A stretch of 64,000 bases of DNA, from contig OZ026599.1 in assembly GCA_964020085.1 (NCBI GenBank), positions 28,587,033-28,651,032 on the forward strand. Direction: 5' to 3'. Of the stretch, positions 56,969 through 64,000 are shown piece after piece; positions within the stretch are counted from its first letter, which is position 1; each line of letters starts with the position of its first letter. The position numbers were made by a program, and so were the translations under genes. The stretch comes from Micromussa lordhowensis (Eukaryota > Cnidaria > Anthozoa > Scleractinia > Lobophylliidae). The notes beneath the pieces are model-generated. The model was not told where the DNA came from, made no database searches, and saw only the letters and a program-made list of their open reading frames with translations.

Positions 56969-59900
56969 ATGAAGAAATTGTCCTTCGGAATCATTTGGTT
57001 TGGTTTGTTGTGTAGTTTCTGGTTACCCAGCGTTCAAGGAGCGGGTAAGTCTGTAATCAGTTACTTGTAAAAAACTTTGAGAAAACACACCACAAATGTG
57101 TGGTTTACAAGACAAAGACAAAGTCCTTCCCAACCCCAGAGAATATTTACGTGTCAAAATAAGACGCTGTGTTGACGAATGTTTGTCGCATGTTCGATTA
57201 CAATTTCCATTTGTCCGCACGAAGTTCCATTTTTTGTTTAACTAGTAGCATTTTCTTTGCTTCTGCTTCTTAAATAGCAACGATTGTTCTTATTAGCTAG
57301 TATTTTAAGATTTGTTATTTCTTAACTTTTTGACTTGATAATGATGTTGTGAAAACGTCGAAACGTCGTCTAACTTTTGAGCTTTTTTACCCGATTTTAG
57401 AAGTTCCATTTCTTTGGAAAAAAAAATTATTCAAGAAAGAAATTCCTAGCTAACCTGAATTGCCTTCACTCCAACTGGAAAAAATCGAATCATTGTGCCT
57501 TGATCCATAACACGAAATTTCTAGCAGCTTCGCTGCAATATTATTGAAAAATTATTCCTCTGTAGCGAGTGGTTTCTCGATATTTAATGTGCAATTGTGT
57601 TTTAATATACGATGGTGGGATAGCTTAATCAGTAGAATGGTGAACTAAGCAAATTCAAACACTTTTTAATCATGGGAAGTTACGGTTAAAGTGTATTTAA
57701 AATGTTCCAAACAAGAAGTATTGAAAGCTGCAGCTTTCAATATTTCTCGTTTATATTTTGCAGTTTTGTGTGCATGAATCCTTTAGAAACTATCATTATA
57801 CCCTGACAGCAACTTGAGTCATAGCTGGATGCAGAAATATTGAGCCATGTGTTATGTTCATGAAGAGTCAAGAGTACATACAGTTGCTACTTGGTAAAAT
57901 TTAAGGACCATAACAGAGATTAATTTCCAACTATTTATCAAGTCCTTAGCAGCTTTTTTAAGTTCAAAATTTCCCCCTGTGCGTGATTAACGTTTTTTAT
58001 TGATCTCTTTGCAGGAGAGTACATCATCAACGAAGAATATGATGGTATGTTGAAACAACAGAACAATTCCGTTGAAGTCTGAGTTGTCTCCCTACGTTGA
58101 GCTATCCTAAATTGGCCATGAATTTTTGAGCTTGTTTAATTACGCAAAATTAGATCCACGCGGCTTTGGGGCCTACTATGAAACCAGTTGCAAACTTGAG
58201 CGAGATAGATCTCTTCCACTTCATGTAAAAAAAATGAGGAAAAGTCATAACTTACGATCATTCGAAGATCGTTCATTAGCGAAAACTTGAGTTAAAACTT
58301 AAAGTTTTTACATTTATACCTATAATATTTCCTGTGAACGTGCCAAGTATAAAGTATATACTGTGTGAATCAGCCGCCTTTGATCAAACGCCTGAGCTCC
58401 TGTCAGTGAAGTGGACGAGTACACGTGTAATTTAAACACGTTTCTCGCACTGCAGATCATCTTAAAAATTAGGCCCTGGTTGCATGGAGGCAGGGTGCCC
58501 GGGCTACCCAGCTAGGAGAGTTAAAACATAGCCCGCCTCTATAAGCAAATAACCTAGTTAAGCGGGTAACCCAGTTAGCTGGGGTATCCTCCCTCCATAT
58601 AAACAGGCCCTTAGAACGTGTAACTTCAGGTAAAACCAAGCTGAATCTTCGTTTGGTGAAGTGCGTCTGCTAAGAAATGAATCTTTGCCACTTTTACCTG
58701 GGTGCTAATACTAACCATCCATCTTTCAAATATAAAATATGAAATATCAGTTTTGTATAGGACAGACAGATACATAGTTTATCGAAGTTTTAAAAACACA
58801 GCTCTAGAGCTGAGCTAATAAGATAAAACCTTAGAAAGTAATGAATAGGCCTGTCCGGTAAACTGACTGCAAAACCTGCTCCTAAATGTAAATTCACACC
58901 AAACCAACATTTCTAACACCCTTTATAATTATAAACCTCGAGAAAAGACGACAATTCTAACTAGATTGTTTACATATATAATTTTCAGCCATCCTTGTAA
59001 GGTGCGCCATTGCATTCCTCGTGTTGGCAGTAGTCTTCTTGATTCTCTTGATTATAACGTCGGTGTATGTCTACAAAAGAATCGACGAAGACAGGTATGC
59101 CATCCAGAGTAGAGCTGAACGTACATGAATATGGTCTATATATTATATAGAGGATATTACACGGTGGAGAGAAGATATGAATTTTATGTTCGAGTGGCAA
59201 GAGCAATATCTCACGAGTGAGCGCAGCGAACGAGTGAGATGTTGCTCTTGCCACGAGTAACATAAAATTCATATCTTCGAGCTAACGTGTAATGTTCTTT
59301 TTATTATATAAACGTACTGATAACGGCGTTTTTGATGATTTTCCGAAGATTTCCGACCACTTTCCGAAGATTTCCAAAGATTTTCCAAAATTGTCCCGAA
59401 GACCAGACGAACGTTTCCGAACATTTCCCGAGAATTTCCGAGAATGTCCGAAGATTGCCGAAGATTGCCGAAGACTTTCGAGGAAGACCCGAAGATGTTT
59501 CGATGATGCACCAACGAATTTAAGTACAATTTAAGAGACAAACCTGATGCCACTGAAATCATCGATATCTTCACATGTGAGGATATCGTATCGTTTTTAT
59601 GAATTTGTTACTACTCGCTATACCACTGACTTTTATATAATAAATAGTATTATATCATGTTATATTGTTGGTATTAACCAAGCGCAAAGTCCATATGGAT
59701 GTAGAATACTGAATGTTAATTGCATTTTGCATGCTGCAACTTGCACCTTGTTTGTTGCGTGTTTAATATTGCCCTAGTTTTGCATGGATTATGAATGTTG
59801 ATTGTTCAATGTTGCATTTTGCATGCTGCACCTTGCACCTTGTATGTTGCATGTTGCATGTTTAATCTTGATTTGATTTTGCATAGATCACGAATTTTGA

Positions 59901-61251
59901 ATGTTGATTGTTAATTGCATTTTGCAAGTTGAAGGTCGCGGGTATGTTAAATGTGCATGTTATACATTTGAATTGAATAATTCTGAGGTTTTAAACTCGC
60001 ATAACAGCACATTTTTTTTCTGTCTTCTTAAAAATTGATTCATCCAGAAATGTCTCTAAATCTTCATTCGAAACATCGGCGAAACGAGAAAAACGTTGTG
60101 GACGACCTTGTCTTCTTGGTAACCTGGCCTTTGAAAGGCAGCGAGACTGGAAGTGACCTTGCTTTGATACAGACCTCTCTGCTTTTGTCATGTAAAGGCA
60201 CCTAGTTAGCATTAAAACAACTTGATTTACACAACAAACGCCGTGAGGTCTGTATCAAAACAAGGTCACCTCCAGCCTCGCTACCATTCAAAGGCCAGGT
60301 CACTGAGCAGACAACTGTAAAATGGTCTATAGATATTGTGACTGTGTAGCTGCATTGTTTTTCTGTTTGCCTACAATTTTAGGACGTTACAGAAGACATA
60401 CCGAGTGGCATACCGCGAACGCGAATCCGTTGGTGATATAAACAGTCCATTTTATGGACACAGCATTTACTCTCGCCGCACAACGAACTCTATTTATCTA
60501 CCAGGGCTTCATTCGGCGACAGTGATTGGGACAGACGGCAAGACAGTGAAGGTAAAGACTTAGGCCTGGTTCACACTAGCGACACAACGACCGAGGCGAC
60601 ATATATGGGTTAATTGTTGACCAAGTGTGAGGTCAAGATGGCTGGATATTGACCGAGTTCTTTTTTTGCGTGTTTATGGACCGAGACGGAGTCGAGGTCC
60701 ATAAATACGCAAAAAAAAAAAAAAAACCGAGGCCAATATCAAGCCATCTTGATCGAACAAGCTTGGTCAATAAAGGATTTATTATATGGCTTTTGGGGAA
60801 ATTTTTCTTCCGGGACAAGGCGGGTAGTCTCGAGCGGGCAAGATGGCTCCATCTTGCCCGGTCGGGTAGCCAATCACAGCGCAGGATTTGGCCCGCTCAC
60901 GGAGCAAGTCATATAATAAAACGACATAATAGCTTATACGAGGACATCAATGATCTTCGCAATAACATACACAACTTAAACTGAAATTCAAACCTGAAAA
61001 ACATTCAGGCTTTAACGGGATTAGACCCTATGACCTCTGCGATACCGGTGCAGTGCATCATATACGCTGTGACGATAATTGATGCCACATATTTCTTCGC
61101 AGTTCACTTTGACAATTTTATGACGAAATTCACTGTCGACAACAGGACAGAGGCATGAAAACGGGCGTCCATTTAATTCCTTACTATCAAAAAGGTGTTT
61201 GTAGCGCGTAAATTATTTATTCATGAGTCTGTCTGCCTATTGATAATGAAA

Positions 61252-61285
<34 letters not shown>

Positions 61286-61430
61286 GAGAGTTTTCATTGG
61301 CTTAGCCATCATGGTATATGAGCCATTACACCATGATCTACAAAGATGGCGAGCGTATGCGTGATTTTTTGGGCCTTTTTGTTTTTATTGTAGCCTAGTT
61401 TTCTATTTTTGGGAGGCGTTTTTGATAAAA

Positions 61431-61467
<37 letters not shown>

Positions 61468-61468
61468 T

Positions 61469-61542
<74 letters not shown>

Positions 61543-62313
61543 TTAATTAGCCAATGAGCGCGTGAGGATTTCGCAGTTGTTGTAAAATTGATTATGGTCA
61601 GTTGTGTAATTTTTTCACAACCCCATATAAGGTCTTTGCCTTCGAGACACGTTGCCTTTGGTAATCAGAAAGCGAAAAAATATTAATTCAAGACATTCAA
61701 CGATCATTGGAGCGCGGTGTATAAAGTGATCTCAATTAGCTTTGGTCAGTAGTGCTTTACTACTCATAATGTAGCTATCGACTAAAAAATAACAATAACA
61801 AATTCGCCCTTCTTTCCTTGATCACTGGATTGTCTGTACCGTTTATGACTGATTAAAGTAATGGCATTAGTTTGGTTTTAGTACACTCAATTGAAAACAA
61901 TTCTGATAGATGACAAAACTGAACAGAACTAAACCTCTTTCGAAGGGAACGCGGTTGATGCAGATAGTCTGCAGTAATAAAGACCTTTCTCTCAACACCG
62001 CATCGCAACCTTACCTTATCGACCTACTGCAAATCACACATTTCTATTTTACGCACAAACTGAATAAAGGCATGTTTTTTACACTTAACAGAATGCGGCC
62101 TATGAAAATGAAGCGGCAGTTATGGAAGTCGAGGTAAAAAGAGGTTCACCGCCAACAGAAAAGGGTCAGAAGGATACCATGGTTAGCGAGAAAATGGCCA
62201 AATTGGACTCAACTTTCGACAACGACGCCTTCGAGTCCGCGGACAATAGTGCCCGTCCCAGCCGCCCCAGTCGCTATACCAGTACTACCATGACTACTTT
62301 TAAACAGATGTAG
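56969..62313 (+). CDS. Gene F: short-ectodomain membrane protein, paralog of gene E, 5 exons, 200 aa
   Basis: Exons 56969-57044, 58015-58044, 58989-59094, 60383-60551 and 62092-62313; phases 1, 1, 2, 0. Residues 1-25 are a signal peptide (MKKLSFGIIWFGLLCSFWLP and SVQGA). The stub is GEYIINEEYDA, clearly akin to GSYIIGKEEDE of gene E. The span (residues 37-62) begins ILVRCAIAFLVLAVVFLILL, so Arg40 lies at or inside the membrane edge. The tail has KRIDEDR, INSPFYGHSIYSRR, NSIYLPGL, and NAAYENE at Tyr131, a YxN motif typical of Grb2-type SH2 ligands, then a Ser/Arg-rich C-terminus. There is no YxxL pair. AATAAA is at 62408-62413. Function unknown; signalling is inference. Confidence 0.8.
57330..57390 (+). 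ncRNA. Degenerate hammerhead-like motif in gene F intron 1
   Basis: CTTGATAATGATGTTGTGAA, then AACGTCGAAACGTCGTC: the order TGATAATGA, a GATGTT/AACGTC stem, and GAAACGTC recalls Penelope-type hammerheads with a self-complementary ACGT stem III. The CTGANGA core is broken (CTTGATAATGA). Probably a decayed retroelement terminus. Confidence 0.35.
58478..58622. mobile_element. MITE with TTAGGCCCTGGTTGCATGG ends, gene F intron 2
   Basis: TTAGGCCCTGGTTGCATGGA and the complement of CCTCCATATAAACAGGCCCT then TAA form terminal inverted repeats of about 22 bp. GGGCTACCCAGCTA and TAACCCAGTTAGCTGGGGTA lie inside. hAT-like. Confidence 0.65.
59130..59310. mobile_element. Palindromic MITE, gene F intron 3
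   Basis: AGATATGAATTTTATGTTCG, then AGTGGCAAGAGCAATATCTC, faces its complement (GTTGCTCTTGCCACGAG, AACATAAAATTCATATCTTC) around GTGAGCGCAGCGAACGAGTG. Outer ATATTACACGG and CGTGTAAT are the termini. Confidence 0.75.
59320..59510 (+). repeat. Degenerate TTTCCGAAGAT tandem repeat
   Basis: Variants of TTTCCGAAGA (TTTCCGACCA, TTTCCAAAGA, TTGCCGAAGA, TTCCGAGAAT) recur every 10-12 nt for about 190 bp. All three forward frames and the reverse read open, which makes spurious repetitive proteins (FPKISDHFPKI and similar). It abuts the MITE at 59130-59310. Confidence 0.8.
59700..59950 (+). repeat. Two-copy tandem repeat, period about 110 bp
   Basis: GCATTTTGCATGCTGCA, then CTTGCACCTTGT, then TTTTGCATGGATTATGAATG, recurs about 110 nt later with changes and begins a third time. 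It has internal TTGCA/TGCATG microstructure. Confidence 0.7.
60118..60310. mobile_element. Foldback with GACCTGGCCTTTGAA-type ends, gene F intron 3
   Basis: ACCTGGCCTTTGAAAGGCAG, then GACCTTGCTTTGATACAGAC, faces GTCTGTATCAAAACAAGGTC and CATTCAAAGGCCAGGT. The arms are about 60 bp with mismatches around a GTTAGCATTAAAACAACTTG loop. Confidence 0.7.
60600..60920. mobile_element. Composite palindromic MITE, gene F intron 4
   Basis: GGCTGGATATTGACCGAG then TTTTTTTGCGTGTTTATGGA faces TCCATAAATACGCAAAAAAA and CGAGGCCAATATCAAGCCAT. The right part has GCGGGCAAGATGGC facing GCCATCTTGCCCG-like sequence and ends ATATAATAAA. The A run makes the left arm uneven. Confidence 0.65.
61240..61560. mobile_element. 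Palindromic MITE, gene F intron 4
   Basis: CAATTATTCCACTCGCGCTT, then GTTGGATATGAGATGAT, faces ATCATCTCATATCCAACGCG and CATGGAATAATTG around a CCAACTCGGCGCTACGCGCC centre. Preceded by AAAACTGGATCATTGGATAA, shared with 12440-13000. Confidence 0.7.
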
Positions 62314-62407
62314 AATCAGGCATCAAGAAACTCTGTTGAGCCCTATATTGGCCGTGCATGTCATTTAAAGGCCTATCTTTTGAAGAAACGGTTTTGGGGA
62401 GGGACAC

Positions 62408-62413
62408 AATAAA
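62408..62413 (+). terminator. Polyadenylation signal for gene F
   Basis: AATAAA 95 nt past the stop codon of gene F. Confidence 0.6.
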
Positions 62414-62989
62414 GCTTCAGAAATGGGGGAGGTTATTGCGTATGCGATCCTGTTAGTTAATGTTATTTTACCAACTATATTCCATGTGATTACAAACAAC
62501 AATATGTATTAACATAAGTGCAAACGTAACAAAAAAAAGTAACAGTAAAAATTACGCTTGATGAATAGGTCAGACAAATAACACATAGTCACCTACAGAT
62601 ACATAAAATCATTTACCGGTTCAGAAATAGTCTTGGGTTACCTATTGCATAAGGCGCTTAATAGAGATTTAGTTGTAAAGTGACTTCCTGGCTAGTGAGC
62701 GGAGCGATTTTATTCACTAGTACTAGTTGTACGAACGATTGAGCGCAGCGAAAGAGTTACTGAGTTAACGATTCTTCGGTCAAAAGGATTTTCATGATTT
62801 GTAAATTAATATTCCTTTGAACTGAATGATGCTATTCTACGTCCTTTTGTACTATTGAGTTCTGTTGTATTACTGTATTCTTTTTTTACATGTTAACTTT
62901 TAATAGAGAAGGTTTTTTTATGTTTTTATTGCATATACCCAGTAGTACTCTTTTGGCACGCTTTGGTAGCATCTCAGGCCGAGTTTGAT

Positions 62990-63370
62990 TGAATCATGGT
63001 TTGTATTTTGGCGGGACGTAGTCGAGCTAAAATACCCATGGAGCGACCAAACGAGCCTGATATGGCGCCGATATGGGTATTTATTATATGACTTGGGTTT
63101 GTAGCCGATCTAACACGTGCTCTGATTGGCTAATACTAGGGCATTATTCTCCCGTAATGCCCACGGGCCGATTACGGGCCTTCAAAAGCCAAGCAAAAAG
63201 CCATATAATAAACAACTTATTAACCTCGAACGTTCGGTCTTTACGGGAAAATCTCAAACCTCGGCCTTGCCGTATTGACCTCGCTATCGCTCGGTCAATA
63301 CGGCAAGGTCTTGGTCTGAGATTTTCCCGTAAAGACCTCACTCTCGGTTAATAAGTAGTTATTACTGTAC
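62990..63370. mobile_element. Palindromic MITE cluster 3' of gene F
   Basis: ACTTATTAACCTCGAACGTT, then GGTCTTTACGGGAAAATCTC (63208 on), faces GAGATTTTCCCGTAAAGACC and CGGTTAATAAGTAG around a CCTCGCTATCGCTCGG centre. A second, decayed TATTTTGGCGGG / ATGGGTATTTATTATATGAC unit lies upstream (about 62995-63100). Confidence 0.7.
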
Positions 63371-64000
63371 CCAAATTTGGCCAGTTGACCGTGACATTGT
63401 AACTACATCAGTTCAGTGACTTGATATCTCAGGAACACACGACTTATGATTGGCTAATTGAGAATTTGGGAACGGTAACAGCACCCATACACGTGGCTTA
63501 CAGTAAGCTGTGGCTGAAACAATAGGTTAAAAAATATGGCTGTATATTCCAGATTAAACGTATTGCTTAAAAAGTTGCAAGTCTGAGTGTTTTCATTTTG
63601 GTAAATTGCAGTTACTGTAAGCTAGCTTATTTAAGTGGCACAATGAAGCCTAAAGTAAAACAAGAATTAAAAGCAGCATGCATCGATTGACAGTTGAAAC
63701 ATTTCGAAATTAAATCGACTAACAATGTATAGCATAGTTTAAATGCCCTGAGCGATAAATACAAGAATACGGTTTTAGCATGCATGATAATTATCAGGCA
63801 CACTGCCTCAGTTTTGAAGGAAAAATATTTGGGTCTCGTTACCTAGATAAATAAGCATATACGATCTCATTTCCTATTAAAGCAAGCACTTTCAACAATT
63901 CATTACTTACTACAGTAATATACAGGACCTCCCTAATGATGGCGGCTCGAGAGGAATGGTAACTACTGACATTGGATTGAGGCTGAAAGGAGTCGCTGCG
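63371..64000. other. Intergenic, nothing recognised
   Basis: No exon, RNA gene or repeat boundary could be supported up to the window end. Confidence 0.4.

Noticed and set aside
59269..59574. Overlapping long open frames on both strands
   Set aside because: Product of the TTTCCGAAGAT repeat; all frames read open because the repeat lacks stop-forming combinations.

Overview
This is nuclear DNA from an animal. Genes are split into small exons with GT-AG introns, the DNA is AT-rich, and most of it is non-coding sequence full of palindromic MITEs, tRNA-derived SINEs and transposon fragments. The repeat style (GC-rich palindromes ending in ATATAATAA-type flanks, CCTCGTTCCC-ended foldbacks, hAT-type MITEs) fits an anthozoan cnidarian, most likely a stony coral. 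That assignment is inference from repeat style, not proof. I see no ribosomal RNA gene, functional tRNA gene or CRISPR array.

The genes form one family. I reconstructed exon by exon seven very small, apparently type I membrane proteins: A (7127-9899, minus), G (17060-17374, plus, intronless), B (20051-25185, minus), C (27358-29451, minus, first exon not found), D (42270-45609, minus), E (48957-54592, minus) and F (56969-62313, plus). Each complete gene encodes a cleavable-looking signal peptide, an extracellular stub of only about 10-20 residues, one membrane span and a polar cytoplasmic tail. In A, B, D, E and F the first introns fall in phases 1, 1, 2 (C matches where visible). The membrane exon is exactly 97 nt in B, C and D and exactly 106 nt in E and F; the stub exon is 30 nt in E and F. 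This points to local duplication followed by fast tail divergence. C and D are close paralogs, and E and F are close paralogs arranged head to head. The tail of E carries two YxxL motifs with ITAM-like spacing and an NPAY motif; tails of A, B and F carry other tyrosine or NPx motifs. The set looks like short-ectodomain signalling adaptors or receptors, but no function is proven.

Layout: 1-6.6 kb SINE and palindromes; 6.6-7.1 kb a MITE with 8-bp target duplications; 7.1-9.9 kb gene A; 10.8-17 kb MITEs, including a foldback with two opposed hammerhead-like motifs; 17 kb gene G; 19.4 kb a Crypton-like recombinase fragment; 19.8-25.2 kb gene B with a SINE and MITEs in introns; 27-29.5 kb gene C; 32-37.9 kb diverged tandem copies of a roughly 1.1 kb unit, expanded by inserted transposons; 37.9-38.8 kb a SINE and a DIRS-like remnant; 39-40.3 kb a 219-bp satellite; 40.8-42 kb foldbacks; 42.2-45.6 kb gene D; 48.5 kb simple repeats; 49-54.6 kb gene E; 57-62.3 kb gene F; 62.4-64 kb palindromes.
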